Below, in pieces: positions 20,243 to 30,674 of a DNA stretch of 64,000 bases. The stretch is from assembly GCF_022770205.1 (NCBI RefSeq), contig NZ_JALEIK010000019.1, forward strand, positions 62,001 to 126,000, written 5' to 3'. Below the pieces are notes generated by a model. The model was not told where the DNA came from. It did not search any database and saw only the letters and a list, made by a program, of their open reading frames with translations. Source of the DNA: Helicobacter sp. Its GTDB lineage: Bacteria > Campylobacterota > Campylobacteria > Campylobacterales > Helicobacteraceae. The position numbers were made by a program, and so were the translations under genes. Position 1 is the first letter of the stretch. The number at the start of each line of letters is the position of its first letter.

Positions 20243-20312
20243 ACTATCTCCTTTTTAAAAGCAATTTTGGCGGGTAATAGAATAAGCTAACAAAATTTTC
20301 CTTAAGTAGAGA

Positions 20313-21620
20313 TTATTTATGGCTGCGTATCACTTTTGCAATCAGTTCTAAGGGATGGGAAAAAGGAATCTTTATTTCTTCTTGGTGCAATGCGTTGCTA
20401 AGTTGCATACGGCAAGCACTGCATTCAGCGGCTACGAAATTTGCATTTGTTTTTGCAATCATTTTTGCCTTTTTGCTCCCAACTTTTTGTGCGAGCTCAA
20501 AGCGTTCAGTTTGCATAGTTACTCCGCCAAAACCACAGCAAGCATTGGAATCTTCCATTTCAATGAGTTGATAATTTTGTGCTAAAAGATTGCGTGGTTC
20601 TTTGTAGATTCCAAGCACTTTTCTTGCGTGGCAGGGATCGTGGTAAGTGATACTCTCCGTCTTTGGGGAATTCCCTTGCAATGAAGCTAGATATTCTATG
20701 AGTTGCGTTTGCGATTCTAAATATTGTGTTGCCATATAGATTTTTGGTAAGAGCTTCTTGATTCTCTCTTGCATTAAGGAATCCTTTTGCATAAAGCGTT
20801 CCCAATCCTCTAAAACCATTGCTGCACAAGTGGCTTCTGGGATTAAAATCGCATCAACTTCCTCAATAAAACTTTCAAAATACTCTACATTGTGGCGAAT
20901 GAGCGTATCAACGCTTTCAAAATCTCCTGTAAAATACGCAGGAGCAGCGCAACATTTTTGTCCCTTAGCAAGTTTTGCGTCAATGCCAAGTTTTTCTAAA
21001 ATCAAAAGCAAGGATTCACCAATTCCCTTGTAATTATAATTGCCTAAACAACCAATAAAAATTGCAACTTTTTTAGATTTTTTTGGAGTAGATTCTTTAT
21101 TGAAGTGTAACTCTTCACAATGGGAGTTTAAAAAGCTCGTATTTGCCATTGCGCCAAAAATTCTATTTCCTATTATTGGGAGTTTGAAGCGGGGGATAAT
21201 GGAGTTACCATCGTTTGTTTTTTTGAACAATAAAGGAGTGAAAATAGCACCTAACTTAAAGCTAATATCCATTATTTTACGATGCTTTAAAAGATAGAAA
21301 AAAGCACGCTTAAACCAAGCGATTCCATATTTTTGGGCGATTTCATAGCGGATGTTTTCAATAAGGGTATCTGTTGGCAGGGAGTTTGGGCAAACGCTTA
21401 CGCAAGTTGTGCATAAAAAGCAGGTTTCAAAGATATTTTTTGCGTTTTTATCTAGTGGAATCTCATTGCGTTGGTAAGCACCTAGTAAGTCAATAAAACC
21501 CCTAGGCGAAGTTGCTTCATCGCCATTAATACTAAAAATGGTGCAATCTGGCAAGCATTTACCACATTTCACACAAGCATCACTTGTTTTGAGATAATTA
21601 TAATCTTGAAAATGTGCCAT
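20313..21620 (-). CDS. (Fe-S)-binding oxidoreductase subunit, GlpC/GlcF-like
   Basis: CVKCGKCLPDC, CFLCTTCVSVCP clusters and CCG motifs. Confidence 0.85.
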   Translation of the reverse strand: MAHFQDYNYLKTSDACVKCGKCLPDCTIFSINGDEATSPRGFIDLLGAYQRNEIPLDKNAKNIFETCFLCTTCVSVCPNSLPTDTLIENIRYEIAQKYGIAWFKRAFFYLLKHRKIMDISFKLGAIFTPLLFKKTNDGNSIIPRFKLPIIGNRIFGAMANTSFLNSHCEELHFNKESTPKKSKKVAIFIGCLGNYNYKGIGESLLLILEKLGIDAKLAKGQKCCAAPAYFTGDFESVDTLIRHNVEYFESFIEEVDAILIPEATCAAMVLEDWERFMQKDSLMQERIKKLLPKIYMATQYLESQTQLIEYLASLQGNSPKTESITYHDPCHARKVLGIYKEPRNLLAQNYQLIEMEDSNACCGFGGVTMQTERFELAQKVGSKKAKMIAKTNANFVAAECSACRMQLSNALHQEEIKIPFSHPLELIAKVIRSHK

Positions 21621-21629
21621 TTGCGCCCT

Positions 21630-22997
21630 TTAAATTGTTTTGCTAAAAATTTTTTGATTTGCACCTAAACGCTTTAAATACGCATCAAAAGGCATTGTGA
21701 TGTTACGGATTAGCAAAGCTCCTGTTTGGCTAACTATGATTCCGTCTTTATTGATATGAATAAGCCCTGCATACTCTAGAGGTTTTAACGCTTCAAGTGC
21801 ATCGGCAAAATACTTCATAAAATTAATCTTAAATTGTGCTTCAATTGTGCGGAAATCCAATTTAAAATTACTCATTAGTTGCATAATAATGGTTTTTCTT
21901 AAAATATCATCTGCGCTAAGTTTAATACCTTTGTGGAAGGGAAGGATTCCTTTATCAATTGCATTTTGATATTCTGGTAATGTCTTAAAATTTTGCGCAT
22001 AATAATTGCTACCTTCTCCGATAGAAGTAAGCCCAATTCCAATAGTTTGCGTGCCACCTTTAGTGCTGTAACCTTGAAAATTGCGACGCAACTGCCCTTT
22101 TTGAATGGATTTAAAAAGTTCATCATCAGGCTTTGCAAAATGGTCCATTCCAATCATTTTGTAACCTTTATTTTGTAAAAATTGAATGCTAAATTCTAAA
22201 ATTTTAAGTTTTTCATCTGGTGTTGGAAGTGTGGTTTCATCAATTTTGCGCATTGTTTTTTTAAGCCAAGGCACATGCGCATAATTAAAAATTGCAAAGC
22301 GATCGGGATTGAGTTTGAGTGCTAACTCTAATGTATTTTTAAAAGTTTGAAGATTTTGAAAGGGAAGTCCATAGATTAAATCAAAATTAATTGAATGGAT
22401 TCCAAAGTTTCGTGCAAGATTAATAGAATCTTGCACAAGGGAGAAGGGCTGGATTCTGTGAATGGCTTGCTGCACATTGGCATCAAAATCTTGGATTCCA
22501 AAGCTTAAACGATTAAATCCACCATTTTTTAAAGTTTGCATTTGATGGACGGAGAAAAAACGCGGATCAATCTCACAGGCAATTTCTGCATCCTTTGCAA
22601 AGTTAGGAAAAGTTTCTTTTAAAAGAAAAATCAGCATTTCAAGCTCATTTGCATCAAAAAAAGTAGGAGTTCCTCCGCCAAAATGGAGCTGATACACAGG
22701 CTTTTGTGTGTCCATTACTTTTTTTAGGAGTGCAAGCTCTTTTTTGAGATATTCTAAATAAAGAGTTTTATTTTCCTCTTTGCTTGTGTAAATAACATTG
22801 CAGCCACAAAAATAACAGGCACTGCGACAAAAGGGTAAATGCACATAAAGAGAGAGTGGATTAGAGTCTGCTTTTAAATCCTGCAAATAGGAATCCAAAG
22901 TGTAATTTTCATTAAATTCTATTGCAGTTGGGTAGCTTGTATAACGCGGTCCGGGCTTTGAATAAGTTGCAAACTTTTTAAAATCTATCATTGACAT
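21630..22997 (-). CDS. hemN: oxygen-independent coproporphyrinogen III oxidase
   Basis: SYPTAIEF...YVHLPFCRSACYFCGCNVI radical SAM motif. Confidence 0.95.
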   Translation of the reverse strand: MSMIDFKKFATYSKPGPRYTSYPTAIEFNENYTLDSYLQDLKADSNPLSLYVHLPFCRSACYFCGCNVIYTSKEENKTLYLEYLKKELALLKKVMDTQKPVYQLHFGGGTPTFFDANELEMLIFLLKETFPNFAKDAEIACEIDPRFFSVHQMQTLKNGGFNRLSFGIQDFDANVQQAIHRIQPFSLVQDSINLARNFGIHSINFDLIYGLPFQNLQTFKNTLELALKLNPDRFAIFNYAHVPWLKKTMRKIDETTLPTPDEKLKILEFSIQFLQNKGYKMIGMDHFAKPDDELFKSIQKGQLRRNFQGYSTKGGTQTIGIGLTSIGEGSNYYAQNFKTLPEYQNAIDKGILPFHKGIKLSADDILRKTIIMQLMSNFKLDFRTIEAQFKINFMKYFADALEALKPLEYAGLIHINKDGIIVSQTGALLIRNITMPFDAYLKRLGANQKIFSKTI

Positions 22998-23012
22998 TGG
23001 AGATCCTAAGGT

Positions 23013-23414
23013 TTATTTTGGTGCATCAAGTCGTTCTAAAAAATCAAGAAATAGATAAGGATAACGCTTTTTTAGATGCTTTACTACTGCCTTTGGCTCT
23101 TTTTTATAATCTCTGACTTCCTTTAGTGCAACGCACCACACATCATCAAAATCCACAGGCATATTTTTATAGATTTCTTGTTCAAGCTTAAAGAGATATT
23201 TATCGCTTTCAAGGTTTTTTAGCTCACGCATAAGAGAATGCATCACCTTTTTGGGAATGAGATAGAATTCTTGAGCATTGCTATCTACTAAGGAGTAGAT
23301 TCCATTTTCTTTAAGTGTGGAAGCATAACTGAGCGATTCCATATTTTTGTGATTTAACACTTCCTTAATTGTCTTGTAGTTTTCTTTTGCTTCTAGCGGT
23401 TTTGGTGTAGCCAA
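23013..23414 (-). CDS. conserved Campylobacterota hypothetical protein (DUF2603/UPF0763-like)
   Basis: Intact ORF between hemN and argF; family recalled, not searched. Confidence 0.6.
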   Translation of the reverse strand: MATPKPLEAKENYKTIKEVLNHKNMESLSYASTLKENGIYSLVDSNAQEFYLIPKKVMHSLMRELKNLESDKYLFKLEQEIYKNMPVDFDDVWCVALKEVRDYKKEPKAVVKHLKKRYPYLFLDFLERLDAPK

Positions 23415-24313
23415 ACCATTACTCCTTTTTGTGTGTGTAAGCGATTTTCCGCTTCTTGAAAAATTTTGCTTTGATGGGATTCTAAAACTTCTTCACTGAC
23501 TTCTTCTCCGCGATATGCTGGCAAGCAGTGCAAAAAAATTGCATCTTTTTTTGCAAGTCGCATTAGTGCATTGTCTATGTAGTAGCTTTTAAAGGCTTCT
23601 TCTCTTGCTTTCTTTTGACTTTCTTGTCCCATAGAAGTCCAAGTGTCTGTTGCCACAACATCAGCACCCATAATGGCTGCTTTGGGGTCTTCTCCTATGA
23701 TGATTTTAGCACCAGAAATGTTAATGAACTCTTGTGCCTTTTGAAAAATTTTAGGGGAGATTGCATAGTTTTTTGGGGAAGCGATGCGCAATTCAAAGCC
23801 TAATTTTGCAGCAAGCATCAGCCAAGAATGTGCCATATTATTTCCATCGCCAATATAGGCAACTATTGGATTATTATCTTTGCCGCATTCTTGCATCGTT
23901 AGATAATCTGCGAGCAATTGCATAGGATGAAAATCATCGCTTAATCCATTAATGACAGGCACACTAGAATAGTGAGCAAACTCTTCTAGGCGATCGTGCC
24001 CGTGTGTGCGCATCATAATTAAATCCACCATTGATGAGAGCACTCTAGCTGTATCCTTTATAGGTTCTCCGCGTCCAAGCTGTGTATCATTATTGGAAAG
24101 AAAAATGCCTTGCCCACCCAACTGATAGATTCCAGTTTCAAAGCTTATGCGTGTTCTTGTAGAGCTTTTTTCAAAAATCATTCCAAGTGTTTGGTTAGCA
24201 AGAAGAGCACTATATTTTTTAGATTTAACTTCATTTTTTAGCGTTTTGGCAATCTCTATAATCTCTAAAATTTCTTCTTTGCTAAAATCAGCTAAAGTCA
24301 AAAAATGTCGCAT
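23393..24313 (-). CDS. argF: ornithine carbamoyltransferase
   Basis: [38 protein letters not shown]; start moved to [10 protein letters not shown]. Confidence 0.94.
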   Translation of the reverse strand: MRHFLTLADFSKEEILEIIEIAKTLKNEVKSKKYSALLANQTLGMIFEKSSTRTRISFETGIYQLGGQGIFLSNNDTQLGRGEPIKDTARVLSSMVDLIMMRTHGHDRLEEFAHYSSVPVINGLSDDFHPMQLLADYLTMQECGKDNNPIVAYIGDGNNMAHSWLMLAAKLGFELRIASPKNYAISPKIFQKAQEFINISGAKIIIGEDPKAAIMGADVVATDTWTSMGQESQKKAREEAFKSYYIDNALMRLAKKDAIFLHCLPAYRGEEVSEEVLESHQSKIFQEAENRLHTQKGVMVWLHQNR

Positions 24314-24394
24314 TAATAAACCTTGTAGCGCAGGATTAAATTCTATACAAAATAAAACTTGTATAATACAATATTTTTTTAAAAAAGGGTTAAA

Positions 24395-24739
24395 ATGCAC
24401 GAATTTTCTATTGTTTCTTCTCTCTTGGAATCTTGTGAAGAAATTGCTAAAGAAAACAAAGCAGATAAGATTCTTGTGGTATATGTGGAGATTGGAGAGC
24501 GGAGCGGAGTAAATCCTGTATTATTGCAGAGTGCTTTTAGTGCGTTTAAAGTAGGAAGTAAATGTGAGGAAGCAGAGCTTAAGATTACTTATAAAAAAGT
24601 AGGGCTAACTTGTAAAAATTGTGGAATTATAAGCGAAGTGAATGAGGTTAATTATACGGAATGCCCAAAATGTAAAAGTCAAAATGTATTTATTTCTAGT
24701 GGAAATGAAATGCTGCTTTTACGCCTAGAAATGGAATAA
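24395..24739 (+). CDS. hypA: hydrogenase/urease nickel incorporation protein HypA
   Basis: [16 protein letters not shown]-terminus and CxxC...CPxC zinc motif. Confidence 0.95.
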   Translation: MHEFSIVSSLLESCEEIAKENKADKILVVYVEIGERSGVNPVLLQSAFSAFKVGSKCEEAELKITYKKVGLTCKNCGIISEVNEVNYTECPKCKSQNVFISSGNEMLLLRLEME

Positions 24740-24772
24740 AGTTGGAATCTAAACTTAGGATTCCAACTTTTT
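24738..24772 (+). terminator. Rho-independent terminator after hypA
   Basis: AAAGTTGGAATC-TAAACTTAG-GATTCCAACTTT followed by TT; perfect 12-bp stem. Confidence 0.85.
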
Positions 24773-24805
24773 AGACTTAAGCAACATAAAGATTGCTTAA
24801 ATCAA

Positions 24806-25300
24806 CTAAAATGTGCGCTTTAGTAATTCTTCTGGATGCAAGATAGTAATGAGTCTATCATCTCTTTTTCCCACACCATAGATAAGATTTTCATCTTGAT
24901 GCGTAATTGTTTCAGGCGTTGGATCAATATCGGATTCTTTGATTCTAACCGCTTCTGTTAAGCGATCAATAATAAAACCTGCACGCTCCTCTTGATTTCT
25001 AATGACAATATAGCGCGTATCTTCAGTTGGCTTTTCATAAGGCAAACCAAATTTTAAACGCAAGTTAATCAATGGCACAACCCAACCTCTCATATTGAAT
25101 ACGCCTAAGACATAATCTGGCACTCCCGGAACTCTTGTGTATTCTAAAGGCTTAATAATTTCCTGAATACTAAGGATTGGCACAGCAAACTCTTCAGTCC
25201 CAACCACAAAGGCAACAAGCTGGATAATATTCTCGGTTTCTGCAGCGGGCTTTTTTTGTTCTTGTTGTTTTTGTAAAACATCTTTTAGTTGATTACTCAT
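24806..25300 (-). CDS. cheW: CheW chemotaxis coupling protein
   Basis: CheW fold; EEFAVPILSIQEIIKP, GVFNMRGWVVPLINL. Confidence 0.95.
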   Translation of the reverse strand: MSNQLKDVLQKQQEQKKPAAETENIIQLVAFVVGTEEFAVPILSIQEIIKPLEYTRVPGVPDYVLGVFNMRGWVVPLINLRLKFGLPYEKPTEDTRYIVIRNQEERAGFIIDRLTEAVRIKESDIDPTPETITHQDENLIYGVGKRDDRLITILHPEELLKRTF

Positions 25301-27693
25301 TATTCTGTTACCTCCATTGTTAGGTTAATATTGCGTTTAACAACATTCATTAAATATTCTGGAGAATAAGGTTTTGTGATGTATTCTGTCATTCCAGATT
25401 CTACACCACGCATTCTATCTGTTTTGCTAGTTCTGCTTGTTACAGCAATCAGTGGTAAGTTTTTAAATTTTGCATATTTTCTAATCTCACCAGCTAATGT
25501 ATAACCATCCATTTTTGGCATTTCAATGTCAATAAGAATCGCATCAAAACTATTATCGCTGTTTTTAACAATATCAAGAGCTTCTACGCCATTTACTGCT
25601 TCTGAAATGGAGATTCCAAGAGGTTTTAACGATTTCTTCATAATGCTACGATCAGTCATAGAATCATCAACAATTAAGACTTTATAATCACTTGGGGAAC
25701 TCTTTTCTTTCTTATTCTCACTTTCTTGTTTAAGCTTATTAATGCTCACCTTTACATTTTTAGCCATTTGCATCATTGCGGCAATATCTACAATTAAAGT
25801 TACTCTACCATCACCACGGATTGTAGCCCCAGCAATCCCTTCTGTTCCTTTAAGATAAGAACCAAGTGATTTAATAACGACTTCTTCTTGTCCAATTAGG
25901 AAATCAACAATTACACCGATTTTATTTTCTGCAAGCCCAATAACAACAACATAAGCTTGCTCAGAGTTATCAAACACGGAATCTACACCAAAAATATCCG
26001 CCAAGCGCACGAGAGGTAAGACTTCGTTTCTTAAACGCAACACGCTTTTATTCTCAACAGTGTAAATTTCATCCTGTGAAATTCTAACCGTTTCAATAAC
26101 AGAAGCAAGCGGGATTGCATAATATTCTTCTTGCACACCAACAAGTAGAGATTGAATGATTGCAAGCGTTAATGGAATCTTTAATTTAAGCGTTGTTCCT
26201 TTGCCCAACTCACTATCTACATCAATGATTCCGTTTAATTTTTCAATATTTGTTTTAACAACATCCATTCCAACACCACGACCGCTAACATTTGTTACAA
26301 TTTTAGCTGTTGAAAAACCTGCTTTAAAGACTAATGAATAGGCTTCTTTATCCGTCATTGCGTCAGCTTCTCTCTCGCTAATAAGCCCCTTTTCTACTGC
26401 CTTAGATTTAAGCACTTCAGGATCCATTCCGTGTCCATCATCTTTGATTTCTACTACAATATGATTCCCTTCATTGTATGCCTTTAAATGAACAGTCCCT
26501 TGCTCACTTTTGCCAGCAGCGATTCTATCTTCTTTGGATTCAATGCCGTGATCGCACGCATTTCTAATCAAATGCACAAGAGGATCACCAATCTCTTCAA
26601 CAATTGATTTATCAAGCTCCGTTTCTTCCCCAGTGATAATTAAGTCAATGTTTTTTCCTAACTCTCTTGATAAATCACGCACCATTCTTGGAAATTTATT
26701 AAACACTCTACCAATAGGCAGCATTCTTGTTTTCATAACTGCAAGCTGAATATCTGTGGTTACCATTGAAACAGAAGCAACAACTTGATTGAGCTCTTCT
26801 AGGAATTTTTCCCCTTCATAGCGTTCTTCTACATCGTTATAGATTTTAATCAAACGATTTTTACCTAAAACCAATTCTCCAATAAGATTCATTAAACTAT
26901 CAAGTCTTTTAACATCAACACGAATTGTTTGTTCAACTGCTGTTGCTGGAGTTTTGTTGTCGTCATTGCTAGCACGAGGGGCTGCTTTTGGAGATGCGCT
27001 TTCTGCTTTTGGAGCTGGTTTAGGCGTAACAGGCTTTGAAGGAGCAGCTTCTTTAGGTGTGCTTGGAGCTGCATCAGCAGAAATTTCACTGGGGGCTTGA
27101 ATGTCTTCAAGTTCTCCTCTAGCGCGTTTTGCTTCGCGCTTTTGTTTATCCTCTTCTTGGCGTTTATTAAGCAAGCGTTCAATTTCTTTTTCCACTTCTT
27201 CTGGGGACATACTTGCATAATCTAATTCAGGCTCTTCTTCTGGCAGTGAGGTTTCTGCGGAAGCATTTTCAGCAGGAGGCACTGCGTTTGCGGATTCCCC
27301 TCTTGAGATTGCATCTAAGCGTTGAATTGTATTATCAATATCGCCCTCTAATCCTGTATTGCCATCAGTCCCTGTATCTCTAATTGCATTGAGTAATTTT
27401 TTCATATAATCAATGGATTCCAAAACAACATCCATAATGTCCGGAGTGATAGTTAATTCTCCGTGTCTTGCTTTATTTAAAACATCTTCCATATGGTGTG
27501 TTAATTTTGTAAGCACAGAAAAATTGAGGAATGAACCCGAACCTTTAATTGTGTGTGCGACTCTAAAGATTCTGTTTAATAAATCTAAATCATCGGGATG
27601 ATTTTCTAGTTCAACCAAATCTTGGTCTAGCTGTTCAATCATTTCAAACGCTTCAATGAGAAAATCTTCTAGTATTTCTTGCATTTCATCCAT
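25300..27693 (-). CDS. cheA: CheA histidine kinase with C-terminal receiver (CheAY)
   Basis: HPt VAHTIKGSGSF, HATPase, CheW domain and VLIVDDSMTDR receiver. Confidence 0.95.
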   Translation of the reverse strand: MDEMQEILEDFLIEAFEMIEQLDQDLVELENHPDDLDLLNRIFRVAHTIKGSGSFLNFSVLTKLTHHMEDVLNKARHGELTITPDIMDVVLESIDYMKKLLNAIRDTGTDGNTGLEGDIDNTIQRLDAISRGESANAVPPAENASAETSLPEEEPELDYASMSPEEVEKEIERLLNKRQEEDKQKREAKRARGELEDIQAPSEISADAAPSTPKEAAPSKPVTPKPAPKAESASPKAAPRASNDDNKTPATAVEQTIRVDVKRLDSLMNLIGELVLGKNRLIKIYNDVEERYEGEKFLEELNQVVASVSMVTTDIQLAVMKTRMLPIGRVFNKFPRMVRDLSRELGKNIDLIITGEETELDKSIVEEIGDPLVHLIRNACDHGIESKEDRIAAGKSEQGTVHLKAYNEGNHIVVEIKDDGHGMDPEVLKSKAVEKGLISEREADAMTDKEAYSLVFKAGFSTAKIVTNVSGRGVGMDVVKTNIEKLNGIIDVDSELGKGTTLKLKIPLTLAIIQSLLVGVQEEYYAIPLASVIETVRISQDEIYTVENKSVLRLRNEVLPLVRLADIFGVDSVFDNSEQAYVVVIGLAENKIGVIVDFLIGQEEVVIKSLGSYLKGTEGIAGATIRGDGRVTLIVDIAAMMQMAKNVKVSINKLKQESENKKEKSSPSDYKVLIVDDSMTDRSIMKKSLKPLGISISEAVNGVEALDIVKNSDNSFDAILIDIEMPKMDGYTLAGEIRKYAKFKNLPLIAVTSRTSKTDRMRGVESGMTEYITKPYSPEYLMNVVKRNINLTMEVTE

Positions 27694-27716
27694 AATATAC
27701 CCTTTCCTTAAAAATT

Positions 27717-28676
27717 TTAATGAGTTTGAGTGTTGTATTTATTCATAATTCTTGAAACTTCATCGTGAAATTTGTTGCCATCAAATTTAACAAGATAAGA
27801 TTCCGCTCCTGCTTCACGCCCGCGATTCTCACTAAATTTATCGCTAATGGATGAGCTGAAAATAATAGGAACTTTAGAAAACCTTGGATCTTCTTTTGCT
27901 TTTGCGGCAAAATGGAATCCATCCATTTGTGGCATTTCAATATCTGAAATAATAATTTTTAGAGTTTTTGTAAGATCATCACCATAAGCTTCATAAAGTT
28001 TTTCAAGTTTTCTTAAGCCAGCTTCTCCATTATTTGCTTCTGTAACATCAAAGCCCATTTTCTCTAAAAATTCTTTTATAATCTTTCTAGCAATAGCACT
28101 ATCATCTAGTACAAGTGCAAGCCCGCTAAATCTATTATAAGTTCTTTCGGAGTCAATTTCTGGTTGATAAAATCCTAATTCTTGCACAATGCTCTCTAAA
28201 TCGAGAATCAATAAAACTTGATCACCTTCAATTCTAGTTACACCAGTAATTTTATTTTTATCCATCGCTGTATCAGCAGAGGAGCTAAAATGTGCAGGTT
28301 CAATGTCTTTCCAATTGATACGACGGATACGCTTTGCCTCGTGAACAATAAAACCTATCATAATGTTATTAAATTCTGCAATAATCACACGCGGTTTAAT
28401 TTTTTTATTCTTTGGAATTTCTACATGCATCCATTTTGCAAGATTAATAACAGGAATAACAACACCGCGTAAATCAAAAATTCCCTCTATGTAGTCTGGA
28501 ACACCTGGCAATTCTGTAAGGTCGGGTAGGCGTATGATTTCATTCACTTTAGCAACATTAATACCATAAACTCCTTCATACTGCTTGCCTTTTTCAAGTT
28601 TGTGGATTCTAAAATCCACCAACTCCATTTCATTGGTTCCTACTTTTAGAGTATCATTTTTTTCGAAGCTCGACAC
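27717..28676 (-). CDS. cheV: CheV chemotaxis protein (second copy)
   Basis: CheW domain plus LVLDDSAIARK...IISDIEMPQMDG receiver. Confidence 0.93.
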   Translation of the reverse strand: MSSFEKNDTLKVGTNEMELVDFRIHKLEKGKQYEGVYGINVAKVNEIIRLPDLTELPGVPDYIEGIFDLRGVVIPVINLAKWMHVEIPKNKKIKPRVIIAEFNNIMIGFIVHEAKRIRRINWKDIEPAHFSSSADTAMDKNKITGVTRIEGDQVLLILDLESIVQELGFYQPEIDSERTYNRFSGLALVLDDSAIARKIIKEFLEKMGFDVTEANNGEAGLRKLEKLYEAYGDDLTKTLKIIISDIEMPQMDGFHFAAKAKEDPRFSKVPIIFSSSISDKFSENRGREAGAESYLVKFDGNKFHDEVSRIMNKYNTQTH

Positions 28677-28677
28677 C

Positions 28678-29433
28678 TTAAGACTCCTTTAGCGTTAAAC
28701 AATTGTCTGCGCATTTTACAATAAAATATTTTTTTTTACAAGCAAAGAAGGGCAACCCGATGTAATTAATGTCTTGATTTTTTGTGTAATTCCCTTGATG
28801 AAAATGTCCTTCAATGATATAAGAGTTACTTGGAATAGACATTTTTTTGAGATATTTTTTAATGCGCATTTGTACAAATTGTGTGAAATTTTGGGGAGTG
28901 TAGGGATTATTTTTCTTTTTAATGTTTTTGCTTTGTAAAAAGCGTATGATTTTAGGATACAAAATATTTGCAAAAAGATTTAGAAAAATGATAAAAGATT
29001 GGTTTCTGATAATTTTTGAAAAAAATTTATAGTGCCAGCTTAAAAACACATCTCCGTGCGCAAGGTAAGCGTTTTGATTATTCAATCGACACAAAACAGG
29101 CTGTGCGTTTAAGGGGAAATAATGAATGTTCTTAAAATACGGAATCGTTTTTAGCAAAAAATCGTGATTGCCTTCTAGGTAATAGATTGTGTGTTTTAAA
29201 GACAATTCTTCTATAAGCTCTAGGGTGCGCTGATTATCCTTAATGCTTTGCAAAATTGGTCCAATAAGAAAATCAAAAATATCGCCCATTAGGAAAATTT
29301 GGCGTTTTTTGGATTTTAAGAGCTCAGTAAAGATGGAATCCAAAGTGTTTTGATAAAGGCTATTATGATGAGAGTCGGCGATAAAAATTGCGCCTTCTTC
29401 TATGGTAATTGGTAAATTATGGCACATACGCAA
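28678..29433 (-). CDS. metallophosphoesterase, LpxH-like
   Basis: IADSHHN, MGDIFDFL, LEGNHDFLL, IEGHFHQG motifs. Confidence 0.75.
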   Translation of the reverse strand: MRMCHNLPITIEEGAIFIADSHHNSLYQNTLDSIFTELLKSKKRQIFLMGDIFDFLIGPILQSIKDNQRTLELIEELSLKHTIYYLEGNHDFLLKTIPYFKNIHYFPLNAQPVLCRLNNQNAYLAHGDVFLSWHYKFFSKIIRNQSFIIFLNLFANILYPKIIRFLQSKNIKKKNNPYTPQNFTQFVQMRIKKYLKKMSIPSNSYIIEGHFHQGNYTKNQDINYIGLPFFACKKKYFIVKCADNCLTLKES

Positions 29434-30427
29434 TTTGTGGTAATCCTAAGTTTTCATCTAACCCAAACATTAAATTCGCATTTGCAATAGCTTGAGAGCT
29501 TGCACCGCGCAAGAGATTATCAATGCTAGAAGTGATGAATAAATCCTCTCCATCTGCCTTAGCATAAATATCACAAAAATGCGTCCCCGTAACATTTTTA
29601 ATTTGTGCGCAACTCTCACGGATTCTAATAAAAGGCTCATTTTTGTAACGCTCGCATAAAATTTCAAGCGGATCAATTTGTTCTTTTAAACGCGCATAAA
29701 TAGAAACCAACATACCCCGTGTTAAAGGAATTAGATGCGGAACAAAGAGTGTTTTTAGCTGAACTTTAGCAATTTTTTGAAGCTGTTCATTGATTTCTGG
29801 GGAGTGGCGGTGGTTAATGGGTGAATAGGCAAAAAGATTCTCATTAATTGTTACAAAATGCGAGGTTTGTGCAAGCTTTTTTCCTGCACCACTTACACCA
29901 CTTTTTGCATCAATATAAACGCTCTGTGTGTTATTAAGATATTTTGCAAAAGGAAGGAGTGCAAGTAAGGTTGCTGTGGGGTAGCAGCCGGGGTTTGCAA
30001 CAAGATTTGTTTGACTAATGCTTAGGCGGTTGTATTCTGGAAGCCCATAAACAGCCTTTTGGAGATTTTCTTTATCGCTGTGTGGGCAATAATATTGCTC
30101 GTATTGTTTTAGGCTTAGGCGATAATCTGCGGATAAATCCACAACTTTAATATTTTTATTGAGTAAAGTTTTTGCGTATTCCATTGCTTGTTGGTGGGGC
30201 AAGGCAAGAAAAACAAGCTCGCATTCTTGTGTGATTTTGTCTATATTCACTTCTTGGATAGGAAGTTTAACGACATTTTTTAAGCTAGGGTGTAAGCTTA
30301 CAATGTCCTGATGGTTTTCGCTTGCATAGACACCAGCTAGCGTAAAATGTTGATGCGTGAGTAAAAGTTTCACTAACTCTAAGCCCGTATAACCACTCAC
30401 TCCGATGATTGCAGTTTTAATATACAT
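29417..30427 (-). CDS. argC: N-acetyl-gamma-glutamyl-phosphate reductase
   Basis: GVSGYTGLELVKLL, ANPGCYPTATLLALLPF, SGVSGAGKK. Confidence 0.95.
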   Translation of the reverse strand: MYIKTAIIGVSGYTGLELVKLLLTHQHFTLAGVYASENHQDIVSLHPSLKNVVKLPIQEVNIDKITQECELVFLALPHQQAMEYAKTLLNKNIKVVDLSADYRLSLKQYEQYYCPHSDKENLQKAVYGLPEYNRLSISQTNLVANPGCYPTATLLALLPFAKYLNNTQSVYIDAKSGVSGAGKKLAQTSHFVTINENLFAYSPINHRHSPEINEQLQKIAKVQLKTLFVPHLIPLTRGMLVSIYARLKEQIDPLEILCERYKNEPFIRIRESCAQIKNVTGTHFCDIYAKADGEDLFITSSIDNLLRGASSQAIANANLMFGLDENLGLPQIAYVP

Positions 30428-30445
30428 AACTTTCCTTTTTGCGCT

Positions 30446-30643
30446 TCAACCACCACCCATAAAAGTCAAACACTCAATCGTGTCATTTTCTTTTATCGTA
30501 TAAGATTGCCATTTTTCTTGCTTAATAATTTCCGTATTTACAGCCACTGCTATGCTTTTTTGCTCAATAGCATATTCCACTAAAAGTTCTAAGATGTTTT
30601 TGGATTCCGTATTTATGAGATTTCCATTGAGTTGAATTTGCAT
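30446..30643 (-). CDS. thiS: sulfur carrier protein ThiS
   Basis: MQIQLNG...ending FMGGG; start at internal Met. Confidence 0.85.
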   Translation of the reverse strand: MQIQLNGNLINTESKNILELLVEYAIEQKSIAVAVNTEIIKQEKWQSYTIKENDTIECLTFMGGG

Positions 30644-30674
30644 TATCTTCCACCTTTTGAAAAAGTTTGTTATT

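Noticed and set aside
20355-21297. Plus-strand ORFs within the GlpC-like gene
   Set aside because: Opposite a well-supported Fe-S protein; no start signals or domains.
30446-30643. ThiS ending in GGG rather than GG
   Set aside because: Some ThiS proteins end in GGG; not unusual enough.
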